A stretch of DNA of 64,000 nt, taken from Marsupella aquatica (Eukaryota > Marchantiophyta). Position numbers and translations under genes: made by a program. Shown here one piece after another: positions 9,691 to 20,289 of the stretch. The notes under the pieces were generated by a model. It was given only the letters and a program-made list of their open reading frames with translations, ran no database searches and had not been told where the DNA came from. The stretch lies in NCBI GenBank assembly GCA_973895155.1, contig OZ316893.1, forward strand, positions 28,148,001-28,212,000, given 5' to 3'. Numbering within the stretch: the first letter of the stretch is position 1; each line of letters begins with the position of its first letter.

Positions 9691-10975
9691 CACTAATCAG
9701 GCCGTATCTCTCTTAATACGTCTCCGTTTCCTGAGTGTTTTATATCGATTTTACTCGCCTTGACCAGATCTTTCCAATGCTCTTTACAGATCCGGATTTG
9801 GTGACATATTGAAAGAGATATGGTCGTCGACCACCCGCGACATAGTTTTTATTTCCCTACTCTTAACGCCATGATTGCCCTTATTCTTGCCATCTTGCTA
9901 ATTGTTATGTAATATCAATAGCTACTCCTTGCATACAGCAACCTACTTAATCAGATTACAAAATAAGGACCATGTCATTGGCGTCACACCAACTCCTCAA
10001 AGCGGACAATGATAGGCTTCGAAGGCAGCGGGATGGCCGTTCCCATTCGGGCGGCTCTGGCAAGCGTGCCAGGCATTAGCGGCGGAGTAGGAATAGATTA
10101 GGATTAGGATTGGCTTAGTCAGGCTCTTGGGACAGGCACCTGCCTTAGGTACAGCAGCGCTGCCCTGCTGTCCAGCCTGCGTAGATTAGGATCTTCTAAT
10201 AAGACACAGCCGTTTTCCGGCCTGACTGTCAGCTTAGTTAGGACCTTAGTCAGCGAATCTTCGGCGAGAGGACACCCCGTCCCTTGGCTCTTAGTATTTA
10301 GTGCACCCCTCGGTAGAGGCGGGGGGGGTTTTTAGTTTCAGAGTCGGACATCCGCGGGACATGCGGGGAGTCCCGACCTCTGGGAATGACAGGGTACCAA
10401 GGGGAGGGGGTAGGACTAAGCTCGTCGGGCGAGTGCGGAGCCGGGCTCCGTTGTAGTGTGCACCCTCGGCCTTGAACCTGTGCATTCCAGGGCTGTCGTG
10501 TCAACTAAGTGTACGCATATGTTCCCTTTGTAGTAAAATCCTTTCCCATCATTTTTCTTCGTGTAAATCGAGATTGTATGCATGTGTGCGCATATGTGTG
10601 TGGGTTTCTCGTATATGGGTGGCAGCGCCAGGCCGAACGCACTACCCGAGACGTGCACAGGTGCAGCCTGCGGGTAAGTGGTTGCGAGCACGGGTTGAGG
10701 ACCTATATCATCGAATCCGGATCGAAGGCGGACAGCACGAAGGCTTAGAAGCCCTTAAGCCGGGGTCGATCCTGCTATCGACTAAGGTACGTTCCGGCGG
10801 CGGAACACAAACCATACCTAGGAGGTGTCCATATTTAGCAGTATGCACACTTAGCGCTAGTTTACGAGAATAAGGTGCATTACGTGCTTCCCTTCCTGCC
10901 CGAACCCTCAAATTTACGAGGGATGTGCCCGTCTAAGCTGAAGTCTAAGTTAAGGCCGAAGCCTACGACGTGACA

Positions 10976-11038
10976 GTTGGGTCTTGGGGTGCCATGGGTT
11001 CTCGAGGCTTGCAGGTGTTAGCTCGCATGCTTGCCAAA
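10976..11038. other. Short unique spacer between two LTRs
   Basis: About 60 bp between the end of the G1 LTR and L1 copy b, ending with the CCAAA target duplication (11034-11038). It appears to continue after L1 copy b at 13730. I see no gene in it. Confidence 0.6.
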
Positions 11039-13729
11039 TGTCACGCGATTGACATGGGTTTTAACACCAAAAACATCACTATTGGGTGCCAAAACCATCT
11101 CCTTGTACCTGAGGATCACGAAGGGATGCTGTGAAGGCTGGTAAACACCAGTTTATGCCCTTAACACTAGACTATCATAGCAAGACTCTGTCATACATCA
11201 CCCAAGCTCAATCCCTAGGAACCAAGGTTGGTAATCAGATCCTTTGCTCATGATAGTTCTGGTGAGAAGGGATCTTCATATCGGGCCCGTACACATAGGG
11301 CCTAGCGCTACGGTGCGCATATGTCTATACGTATGCTTATTGTCATAGGTATATTTCTATTCCGCCGCCGGAATGTACCCATAAACCAGTGACTCCTGAC
11401 TGATTCCCGGCTTAGGGACTTCTAAGCCATTGCCCCACCACTCTGCCATTCCACTCTCAGCAATCAGAGCTATGACAACCCTCACCCAACCCACTTCAAT
11501 GCACCCGGTACACCTCTTAGTGGCGCTGCTAGTCCCATCATACACTTGGATTGCCTCACACACACACACATCCATGAGAGAAATGAGGCCTGAGAGGTAA
11601 ACTCAATTAGATTCAAAGATGTGCACAATTATAGTTCACTGAGAACACTTGATCCGAACAATAGGCCCAAAGGTTGTCTACTCCAGATTTCGACATGCTT
11701 GCCTTGCAAGCCCCATGCTTGCCATGCAAGCTCAATCCTGAACCTGAGCCTGGCTCACTCCAGATTGCGACAGTAGATTAGACTCGAACCAATCCCGTAC
11801 TTGCCTTGCAAACTCAACCTCCTTCACTGCACTTCATTCTTGGAGGCACATACAGATCTAAGACCTCCATTTTAGAATGGCAAGTTACGCATGCATAGTT
11901 TACTCGACTTCAAAGTTGGTACCAGGCCTAACGACAATCTACCCCAGACTACAATGAGGCTCGGCCTCACGCTTGTCCTACAAGCTCAGCTCTGGCCATA
12001 AATCCCTTAGTGCTCTCTACCAGACAAAGGCCGAGACTCCCCATGGATCACGTAGTCTTGCCAGACTAAACTGTAAATGCTCCTCCTGCTGCCCCTCAAT
12101 CAGTATCTCAACCTCCCTAATGTGCTCACCGCAAATCACATTGAAATCCTCCCCACATTTTACAATCACCAACAAATCACCTATCACCAAGCCTCTGTAT
12201 TGGGGGAAAAGAACCCAGTGGTGTTGCCTACTAGAAAGAGTCACAATCCAGGTTGCAAACCTGGCCAACTGTTGCTATGAAGCGTGGCTGATCACTCCCT
12301 GAGTAATAGCACAACCAAGCTCTCCCCAACACACAGCTTCCAAGCCCAGCCTCCCTTGCACAGAGCTCCTCCCTGCTGCTCAGTCTACGTGAGATCACAC
12401 AACTGAAGTCCCCCCTGCCTCTACCGTAGGGCTGCTCTATATACTCTCACATTGAGCCCAAATGGGTGGATGCTATGCTGTTGGAGCCCCATCCCAGCCC
12501 TAACAGAGCCGCCACTATCTCTAATTACCAAACCCTAACTCGCAGCTTTATTTCTATCTTGAATTGGCTATGTACTTCGGATTTGGCCCTCCTCCATAGT
12601 TTTTGCAAGCTTGCGCCTCCTCTCACAATTTCTCTATTCAACCATCTGCTGCGTGGATAGCAGCGTTGGAAGCGGCTTGAGCTCCTCTTTCCAACAAGGT
12701 CAATTATAGTCAATTTGGTCAAATACACAGAGAGTTATGCCCCCGCAACCGAGAAGGGGTACTCACTGTTGCGCTAAGTACTAGTAACCCGAGTTACATT
12801 GCTAACCCAAGTTTGGCTAACCTATATAGCTATCCTATCTAACCCGAGTAGAGCTAACCCGTGGTCTCGGGTTAGGCCGCTACCCGCTATCCGCTAACCT
12901 AGGCTAACCTGAGCCCGAACCCGAGCTTACCTATGCTAACCCGAGTTCAGTCTAATCCGAACCCGAGTTAAGCCTAAACTGAAGTTGTGCTGACCTGAGC
13001 TAAGCTGAAGCCGTGCTCACAAAAGCTAAGCCGTGGCCGAGCTTAGGTTAACCCGAAACCGAAGTCGAATCCACTAATTCTGGCCACAAGTTAACCCGTC
13101 ACACTAATCAGGCCGTATCTTTCTTAATACACCTCTGTTTCCCCAATGTTTTATATCAATTTTACTCGCCTTGACCAGATCTTTCCAATGCTCTTTATAG
13201 ATTGGGATTTGGTGATGTATTGAACGAGATATGGTCACCGACCACCCGCGACATAGCCTTTTATTTCCCTAACATTCTAAGACTAGACTATGAACCACTA
13301 ACCTAACTAACAAAATGAAGCTACACACCCAAGACATTTAGATTTCATCCTGAGAACAATCACCATACCCCAGAGCTTCATATTCAGCTATGGAGACTCG
13401 CTTCCTTGAATTACTATGCCTACCTCCGTACCGGCGTCTTGAAGAGCCTCCATGCTCCATCTTGCTTGTCAAGAAGATGGTATGCTTGAAGAGCTGAATC
13501 CTCTCTTCCCCAGTTTCTCCTTTGTGGCCTTGACAATGACTACCTCAACTGTGTCTGCCTTGGTTGTGCAGTCTTCAAGCTGAAACCTTTATCCCTACTT
13601 TTAACACCACGATTGCCCTTATTCTTGCCAGCTTGCTAAATGTTATATATGCAATATCAATAGCTACTCCTTGCATACAACAGCCTAGTTAATCAGATTA
13701 TAGAATAAGGACCATGTCATTGGCGTCAA
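11039..13729 (-). mobile_element. Solo LTR L1, copy b
   Basis: Second copy of the 7561-9988 LTR, flanked by a perfect CCAAA duplication (11034-11038 and 13730-13734). On the minus strand it begins TTGACGCCAATGACATGG, with one base lost from the TGTGACGCC end. It is 2691 bp because a block of about 320 bp (roughly 13272-13589) is absent from copy a; that block is bounded by imperfect TTTAT..CCCT sequences and looks like a further small insertion. TATA box, ORF and U3 repeats are all recognisable. Confidence 0.88.
12017..12268 (-). pseudogene. L1 LTR ORF, copy b
   Basis: Corresponds to the conserved part of the copy-a ORF (8468-8890), with the same ARF-x-WIV, LVIGD-LVIV-CGEDFN and EEHLQFSLARLRDPWGV blocks. 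It is shorter because stops occur on both sides. Function unknown. Confidence 0.45.
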
Positions 13730-13734
13730 CCAAA

Positions 13735-13961
13735 TCCTGCTGAAACACTTTGAATGTAAATGAAACTGAATTGCTTTGCCTGACTTCAGGTTGTGTGGTC
13801 CAGAGTGTAGTTTTGTGCGCATCTACGGACGATTGGTTGACAAATGCATTGGCTTCACAGACCATTATACAAGGTACTATAAAGTTGGAATAAACTTGTA
13901 AAATTGGAATGAGTTAATGTTCTCCAAAATAAATTCCTGATTTCCATTTGCTGATCAGGCC
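13735..13961. other. AT-rich flank without a visible gene
   Basis: I see no coding frame, repeat or RNA gene here. It appears to be the continuation of the site into which L1 copy b inserted. Confidence 0.5.
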
Positions 13962-14663
13962 ATGCTCAAGCAATGCATTTTTGTACCCTTCGTGGATCCT
14001 CCGGAATGGGGGAATGGCACCATGTTGGACCAGCTAAGGAGGCTGGATGAATCAGTAATTTTAAAGATTTGCAGGCTGGTCGCAAAACCGTTTTATACTA
14101 ACGCATTTCACTTCTACATAGACCAGGTAGAGGGAGAAATGTATATCCGGTGGGATAGATATGTTGCATTTTCTAGAAGATTTATCCTGCTCTTTCTTAA
14201 AACCGGTGCAGTAAAACGTTTTATACTACATTGCTGTCATGTTGTGAAGGGCAATCCTGCATATGAACCAGAAGTCTATGCCCACAACCAACGTAGAGCA
14301 TTCGATGAGATTCAAGATGTGATTGACCAGCTGGAAAATCCTCTTGCCACCGAGTTTTTGATTGACATTGTTGGGAAACTATATTTGTACAGGACTCGTC
14401 AACTACCCCCCCCCCCCCGGCGGCCTTTATGTGAGTTGTTTAAGTTAGTCTATGTATGTTGCCTGTGGATGAACGTCCTTGCCAATGGTGAGATGTGTCA
14501 ATGCTGCACAAATGCTTATTGTGACATTCCATCACGACGGTATGCAGTAGCAGTAGTGAATCCTAAGACTGATGATGTTGATTTCCATTGGCTGTGGGCT
14601 TATGATCATAGCATCACTCATATTCCCCGATGGCCCAAGAAGCGGATCTCACACTTTGCTTAG
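13962..14663 (+). CDS. Unknown protein, 233 residues
   Basis: An ATG-started frame of 233 codons, intact to its stop. Visible features: several aromatic-rich segments, a five-proline run coded by a long poly-C tract (about nt 14406-14419), and a cysteine cluster MCQCCTNAYC near residue 185 that could bind zinc. No catalytic motif is recognisable. It lies at the left side of the region marked by GATAAATTTATC palindromes (element C), so it may be an accessory gene or exon of that element. The base composition is less GC-rich than the Ty3 elements to its left. Confidence 0.5.
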   Translation: MLKQCIFVPFVDPPEWGNGTMLDQLRRLDESVILKICRLVAKPFYTNAFHFYIDQVEGEMYIRWDRYVAFSRRFILLFLKTGAVKRFILHCCHVVKGNPAYEPEVYAHNQRRAFDEIQDVIDQLENPLATEFLIDIVGKLYLYRTRQLPPPPRRPLCELFKLVYVCCLWMNVLANGEMCQCCTNAYCDIPSRRYAVAVVNPKTDDVDFHWLWAYDHSITHIPRWPKKRISHFA

Positions 14664-14893
14664 GCAAGGTTCCACATTGGAAAAGAAGATTAGGGTTTAA
14701 GGTCTCATTTTCAGATGTTGACAAGTACGATAATGTAATCTTGGCCGTCATTTATATGGTGCTCAAATTTGTTTTGGACTTTGTTTGCGACAATTTTATC
14801 GGAGTTGGTATCGCTCGTGGATGACCTAATGCTTGTACGTGAATGAGCACTTTCTGAGTTGTATCGATATTTGCATGCAAGTGACTTGTCCTT

Positions 14894-15370
14894 GTGTTAT
14901 GTGTCCGGTATTGGTGGTTTTTGGTTCCTTGGTTTGTCAGAGCGATAAATTTATCGCTCCTTGCATTGAGATTTGCAGACTTTGTCATCATGGGTCCTAG
15001 TGGAAAGAGTGGATCTACCGAGGGTGAAAGTCTCATGGCAAGCCTCACAAACGCGATTTGGACAAGTGAAGACAGTTGTGAAGAGGTCAAGTTCATCAAG
15101 AAACCATGGTACTTCCGGGATGCCAGGTTATAGTCCAAGGATATGGTAGACTGTGAGTCTCCTATCCTTTGGGTCCAGATGCAAAAATCCGCAAAGGTTA
15201 CTCTCTTGTTTGGCCCCGCTGTTGGTGTGGCAAGCTGTGAGTACTTGATTAGCCAGGGAGAGGCAAAAGTGTTGAAAGAACACGATTTCCGACCAAACGA
15301 GAACTATTTCCACAAACGTGAAGTGTGTTTTCAATTTCCGCCGAATCTCACAAAATTGGTGGTTTTTTAA
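14894..15370 (+). pseudogene. Possible exons of element C, unknown
   Basis: Two adjacent frames. The first contains the palindrome GCGATAAATTTATCGC (14942-14957), which is probably intronic because TTTGCAG, a plausible acceptor, follows just before ACTTTGTCATCATGG at about 14976. The second (15143-15370) contains LLFGPAVGVASCEYLISQG and ends after a phenylalanine-rich stretch. No family recognised. Intron boundaries are inference from GT-AG-like signals. Confidence 0.3.
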
Positions 15371-16130
15371 TCAAAAACAGGTTTTTGGGGAAATAATGTA
15401 ATCCGTATCGGAGTTCGGATTGAATCAGGAAATTCAAGAATGTTCCAAACCACTTAAATTAATGCTCACAAACATACAATTTATCAAGGAAAAATTAGAT
15501 ATGAAAAACTTTCGCTTGAACCTCATATTCACGCTCTTTGAAGATATATGAAAGGTCTTATCTAGAAACCCATATCCACTTTTTGAGCAAAGTCCGATAA
15601 CTGTATCGGACTCCGGATTTCAACCATGAAAGTTCCAACCCAATCTCAGTTTTCTCAGTTTTTGGTTATTTACCGTAACTATTTTACATCACAATCGATA
15701 AGAAATTACTGCACGGTTTGTCAAACTTACCTTGTAGTTACCTCCGCAAGTAACCATAGTCAACATGCCATTATTTCAACAACAATGCGCAGTCCGATAA
15801 AATTATCGCAAAAACTACGGACGGCAAAAATACTTGCCGACAATACTAAGATCCTTCGGTTCATCGGTTAAATTTCAAAATTGCAACTATATATATGAAG
15901 AAAACACTTTTTGCAATACCAACATCAGATAAATTTATCGCTTCAATTTCAAAATTGCAACTTCCATATGAAGGAAACACTTTTTGCAATACCAACATCA
16001 GCTAAATTTATCGATTAAATTTCAAAACTATATAATTTTGCCACAATGCACGTGTAAGAATGAAATTGGAAATCCAAGAAATATACCCTTCTCTGCTATT
16101 TTGTCGTTTAGGACGACGACCAATCAAAAG
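15371..16130. other. AT-rich spacer of element C
   Basis: No convincing coding frame. It holds three palindromes and a short direct duplication: TTTCAAAATTGCAACT followed by ATATGAAGRAAACACTTTTTGCAATACCAACATC-type sequence occurs at about 15872 and again at about 15945. Confidence 0.5.
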
Positions 16131-16134
16131 TGGC

Positions 16135-16169
16135 CACGTGGGCCAACCCGTCAACAGACACTATAAAAG
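16135..16169 (+). promoter_or_regulatory. Candidate promoter: G-box plus TATA box
   Basis: CACGTG (16135-16140, a plant G-box core) is followed 21 bp later by TATAAAAG (16162-16169). It lies upstream of the frame at 16440. A promoter for an element C gene is plausible; there is no direct evidence of transcription. Confidence 0.5.
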
Positions 16170-16439
16170 GGCCACCGCCGATAAGTTTTTGGCGTCATTA
16201 TCCAGAGTAAATTTTTGGGAGTTGTGTTCTTGGAGCAACATTCTGTACGTTGAGCCATTCATTTTCCCTGATTGAGGGAGTAATGCAAAGCCCCATAGTG
16301 TCTCGGACGAGGTCTCGGATAACCATGTCTCAATCAGACACAGATTCACCTTCAAGTTTAGTTAAAATCCTCTCCTAATGTTGTCGCTTGCTCTTTGCCA
16401 AGTCGCATCCCTAAAGCTCTACCTCTATCATAGTAGATT

Positions 16440-16715
16440 GTGCCTAAAATCTTTGACTTTGATTGGGATTCTGATGCAAGTTTTGGTCCTAAGCCTAGTT
16501 CTTACTATGTGTCGCCTAATAAACCTGAGAAGCGTCGTCTCTTGAGCGTTCCATCACCAAGAATTGAGAAAATTTCAATCCCAGGTTTAGGTCTGAGACG
16601 TCGCTTCAGGCCATCCATCCCGAGTTATGGAGAGGATATCCGGCAACCGATACGCGTATCGCACTCGGCATTCAAGTCACCACATTCAACGATGGATTTT
16701 TCAGTCTCCGGGTGA
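16440..16715 (+). pseudogene. Basic/serine-proline-rich ORF downstream of the promoter
   Basis: A 91-codon frame without an ATG at its start (GTG). It is rich in Ser, Pro and Arg, with IPGLGLRRRFRPSIPSYGED in the middle. It could be an exon of an element C protein. No recognised domain. Confidence 0.25.
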
Positions 16716-17110
16716 GGAACAGGAAGCAGAAAAGAGTAAGTTTCTAAACCCGTGTGTTACTCCCGATAATTTTATCGGGTTGAGGATTCCAATGCTTCTT
16801 CTTTGGTAATTGTGTGTGAATATATTGTTTGAATAGTTTGAATACTTATCCCGATAAATTTATTGTTGTCATGGTTTAACATTATGGTAATCGAATCAAG
16901 TGTTTGAATACTGAACCCGATAAATTTATCGCTATCAATCCAGCAAAGTTCTAAACTTTTTTATTATTGAGGAAAATTCTCAACATTGCTAAACAAGCAT
17001 CGGAAGGCACAAGCATTGGAGAGGAGAAGTTAGCAAAGCACCGGAGCAAATATAACAAGAGTTCTTAGAAATATTTGGAACACGAATTTGGACAAAAGAT
17101 AACATGGATA

Positions 17111-17846
17111 ACATAACACCACTATTAGACTGGGCTCATTGAGGGCTTCAAAATGAGTCCAAACATGACTACCTATGTACACCCACAAATAACATGTCAA
17201 CAATTATTAGTTTTATAACTTTCTATAATGATAAAATAATATCAATCTTTGGAATACAAACAACAATAAATTTATCACAACTTTCATTCCTCGTTATATT
17301 TAGGGTACTCCAGGTTGGTCTCTCGAGGTTAGATCCATTAGCACAAGGTTTTGAAGAACAAATATTGTCCCTATTATTATCTTGTATTGAGAAATAATAT
17401 GGACAACATAACACCATTGTTAGATTGGGCTCATGGAGGGCTTCAAAATGAGTCCAAACATGACTATCTATGTACACCCACAAACAACATGTCAATCATT
17501 CTTAGTTTTGTAACTTTCTATAATGATAAAACAATATCAATCTTTGGAATACAAACAATGATAAATTTATCATAACTTTCATTCTTCCTTATATTTTGGG
17601 TACTCCTGGTTGGTCTCTTGAGGTTAGATCCATTAGCACAAGGTTTTGAGTAACAAATATTGTCCCTATTATTATCTTGTATTGAAAGATAATATGGACA
17701 ACATAACACCGCTATTAGACTGGGCTCATTGAGGGCTTCAAAATGAGTCCAAACATGACTATCTATGTACACCCACAAACAACATACCAACAATTCTTAG
17801 TTTTGTAACTTTCTATAATGATAAAACAATATCAATCTTTGGAATC
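17111..17846. repeat. 295-bp tandem repeat, 2.5 copies
   Basis: ACATAACACC marks unit starts at 17111, 17406 and 17701, giving a 295-bp period. Each full unit carries one GATAAATTTATC-type palindrome. The third unit is truncated near 17846, at the left end of the small TIR element. Units differ by scattered substitutions. Confidence 0.9.
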
Positions 17847-17853
17847 TATCGGA

Positions 17854-18721
17854 GACACACTTCTCGTTTAGCCCGACTCATGTAGAAGTCATGTCTTTGA
17901 GGTCAATCTTTGCAATTTATCAGAGTCTCAAATAATCCTTAATCCATTAGATGAATGGAGACTCCGATAAATTTATCGGAGTCTCAACTAATCCTCAATC
18001 CTTCAAAGGAATGTCGACTCCGATAAATTTATTGAAGTCTCAAATAATCCTTAATCCGTCAAAGGAATGAAGACTCTGATAAATTTATTAACCTTGAATA
18101 TAGTATATGGAATGATTCCTCACTCCTATAATTCTATTTGATGTTCTTCAAACATATTCAATTCTTCAAAGGAATGCAACTGAGGAATGCAGAATGCGAT
18201 AAATTTATCGCAATCCGCTCGGGTCAGGACATTGCCACCAAATGACAAGTCAACCTTACATAGATGTTACTCGAACTGGAATGGTAGTTCCGATAAATTT
18301 ATCGGGTTCTCTAGAGAAAGAGTCAAGTCTCTTGTGAGGAATGTAAGACTTGATAGGAGTCCAGTATTCGCTTTGAGTGAGGTGTTGTTCGCTCCGGCAA
18401 AAATAAACCTTTTATGGGCAGCCCACTCCTCTTTATATAGGGGATGCTCTAACCATGGTTACTTTTCCCCATTAACCATGGTTACATTTGCACTAACCCG
18501 GGTTAGTACGTGGTCGACCCTCGATTACGTGGTTCGGACCAATTTACTCGCAGTTCGGACTTTTTCATAGACCGAATGTAAAACCCGATGCACGTATCGC
18601 TCCCTGCATTCCCACGGCGATGCAATGTAGGCAACTCATGTTTTTTCAATTTTTTGGCAGTTTTATCGGAAATGCAGTGCCTTAGAAAAAAAATGAAATT
18701 GGGCTAAACGAGAAGTGTGTC
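17854..18721. mobile_element. Small non-autonomous TIR element
   Basis: Perfect 21-bp terminal inverted repeats (17854-17874 and 18701-18721) containing CACACTTCTCGTTTAGCCC enclose about 0.87 kb. The interior has five of the palindromes described for element C and TATA-like TTTATATAGGGG near 18440. No clear target duplication is visible. The right end abuts another CACACTTCTCGG (18721-18732), so two related ends lie head to head. It may be a deletion derivative of element C. Confidence 0.65.
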
Positions 18722-18735
18722 ACACTTCTCGGTCG

Positions 18736-19132
18736 GTCCGAAATCATGTTGAAGGCTTAAGTTTCTTGACAATGTGTGGATGCAAGGGATTCACCTCTGT
18801 CATTGTCACCATGGAGAACTTTCTTGAGAAATCCCTTGAGAGTTACCCTGAAGACCCGCTTGTCGCGGAAGTTAGGATAGCAAAAGTAATGAACGCTACC
18901 AAGGGTGAACGCAGAGTACAAGAGGCTCATAGGTGAAGAATTCAGACCCATCCGGAAAATAGTTATTAAGAGGCCTGGTTCAAACAGGAGTGGAGCTTTG
19001 TCGGCAAAAAGCGTTGGAGGTACTACTTTGGACGAGCTTGCAAGTGGTTTGGGGAAGGGAAGTGGGAGGGGAAAGATCACCCTATTCATTAAAAGTGTAT
19101 TTTACCCTGGGCCCTTACTAGAGGGAATGTAA
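18736..19132 (+). pseudogene. Fragmentary coding frames, unknown
   Basis: Two overlapping frames (to 18936 and 18905-19132) look like one frameshifted coding sequence, with TMENFLEKSLESYPEDPLV followed by EEFRPIRKIVIKRPGSN and a glycine-rich tail. No family recognised. It lies just outside the second CACACTTCTCGG end. Confidence 0.3.
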
Positions 19133-19475
19133 TGAGACATACCTGTGACCGAAGTCCCCTAGGTACCCCTTGTTATATTTTGGAGGAAGATTAAAATATA
19201 TCTTGTTTGTTCTAAAGAGAATTTTCAATCCTATATAAAATTTACCTATGTTATTATAATCACACAGATTTAGGGATTTAAAATACCCTTCATTTGTTAT
19301 AAAAAAAATTGTTTGTGAAGACATTCAATACTGAGTGCACATTTTATGTAATCTGCCAGTTAATGGCAATAACACTGAACAAACATATTGCCATATAATT
19401 TTTGGCAATGTGTGCAAGTCCACTAGGACTTTAGCACACAAATCACTAGACAGCTAATTTATACTAGATGGAATA
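19133..19475. other. AT-rich stretch without a visible gene
   Basis: No coding frame, clear repeat or RNA gene seen. Confidence 0.5.
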
Positions 19476-20096
19476 TCAAAGTTCTCCAAACAATTCCTGC
19501 AAAATCTCACTACAAGACATTAACAGAGGTGACATTGCACCGGGCATTGCACAGGGTATCCCACGTAACAGGGCAGAGAAGTCAAACACTACTCCTACGT
19601 CTAATGTGCCAGACATCCTACCGGGCATCCTACTAGGCCATAGATTCTTAAGGTTGCTCCATTCGTATGGGATGGGAGCATTCACTTCTGCAAACTGAGA
19701 GCAAATATTACAAAGACTTTCATCACCACACTCAGTGCAAATCCATTGGGCTTCACTGCTGTCCTTCTTGAAATTAGAGGGACAGATTGTTTCATTAGCT
19801 AACATCACAATAGGAGACTTCCTAGCGGGCTTCCTAGTCTCTCTAGCTCCGTCTCCAGCTTTCCTACTCCCATTCCTACTAGGCCCACTCCTCGGTAACA
19901 TTTCTCTTTGTGAAGTGGGGTCATCCTTCAGCCCCCGCTTGGGCATTGGTACATCCAATCCATATATTCGATGTTTCACTGTGCTCCCTCTAGAACTGGG
20001 TCTAGAACACACCATATTGTTGTCGGGTCTATTGCCCGGTCTGTTGCAGGCCAGGTTATAGAACACAATCAAACAAAGACACATGAGGCAAGCCAA
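19476..20096 (-). pseudogene. Zinc-binding-like protein, 206 residues
   Basis: The minus-strand frame contains a cysteine cluster WICTECGDESLCNICSQF (CX2CX5CX2C), a plausible zinc site, preceded by an Arg/Ser/Lys-rich basic segment. The downstream half is hydrophobic and proline-rich. The nominal start codon is not ATG. It may be the C-terminal part of the coding sequence that continues upstream on the minus strand at 20290-21187. Family unknown. Confidence 0.35.
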
Positions 20097-20289
20097 GTAA
20101 CCCTCATCAGAACATGCAAATTAGGGGAGACTACATTTTGCTTGTGGCATAAAGATGTACATGAAATGCTATCTATAACCTCTCCACATGCATATGAATT
20201 GAAGACAATAGATAGTTAAAGTACGTACTCGCTTGTACATCAACTCGATTGCCCTGCAATCAATCAATGAATATCATTCATCAGAAAAC

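Larger units (their letters stand above)
7561..9988 (-). mobile_element. Solo LTR L1, copy a
   Basis: A 2428-bp insertion in the G1 LTR. Its borders are exact because the uninterrupted site exists in the second G1 LTR near 49412. The target duplication is CCAGC on the left and CCAAC on the right (7556-7560 and 9989-9993, one mismatch). Read on the minus strand it starts TGTGACGCC and ends GCGTGACA, the same ends as the G1 LTR, so it is a related LTR left after LTR-LTR recombination. It contains a minus-strand TATA box and a short ORF, and a degenerate repeat block near its 5' end. A second copy lies at 11039-13729. Confidence 0.9.
1..10975 (+). mobile_element. Ty3/gypsy retrotransposon G1, 3' part
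   Basis: Order is gag zinc knuckles, protease, reverse transcriptase, RNase H, integrase, a purine-rich tract, then a 3' LTR from TGTGACGCC to GACGTGACA. The 5' LTR and most of gag lie outside the window. Integrase ends with a GPF-type module and no chromodomain, which fits the Tat/Athila side of plant Ty3 elements (inference). The LTR assignment is supported by a second, solo copy of the same LTR at 41655-50392 with a perfect 5-bp target duplication. The internal region has two in-frame TAG codons in gag-pro but an intact pol. Confidence 0.9.
4795..10975 (+). repeat. Giant 3' LTR of G1 carrying an ORF
   Basis: It begins TGTGACGCC and ends GACGTGACA. After removing the nested solo LTR (7561-9988 plus one target duplication) it is about 3.75 kb. 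The first bases after TGTGA form a hairpin, CCGCCG-GAA-CGGCGG. A TATA box lies about 360 bp in, followed by a long reading frame (5259-7508), so most of the LTR would be R/U5. The same structure, about 4.0 kb, recurs as a solo LTR at 41655-50392. The 4702-4794 spacer holds only the putative priming tract. The right flank begins GTTGG, but the left target duplication is outside the window. Confidence 0.85.
14942..18305. repeat. Dispersed GATAAATTTATC palindromes (element C)
   Basis: A perfect or near-perfect palindrome, typically CGATAAATTTATCG, recurs about 14 times: near 14942, 15795, 15928, 16003, 16767, 16854, 16917, 17268, 17561, 17966, 18019, 18078, 18196 and 18289. Outer bases vary but stay complementary, for example GCGAT...ATCGC and CCGAT...ATCGG, so the arms appear to co-vary. 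None is seen in the flanking elements. This is the pattern expected of transposase-binding sites spread through one element. Confidence 0.85.

Noticed and set aside
11540-11575. Short CA-dinucleotide run in the L1 LTRs
   Set aside because: Only a few units, present in both copies as part of the LTR; not an informative microsatellite.
14400-14420. Poly-C run as a sequencing artefact breaking a gene
   Set aside because: The frame stays open across it, giving a short proline run; indel error is possible but not needed.
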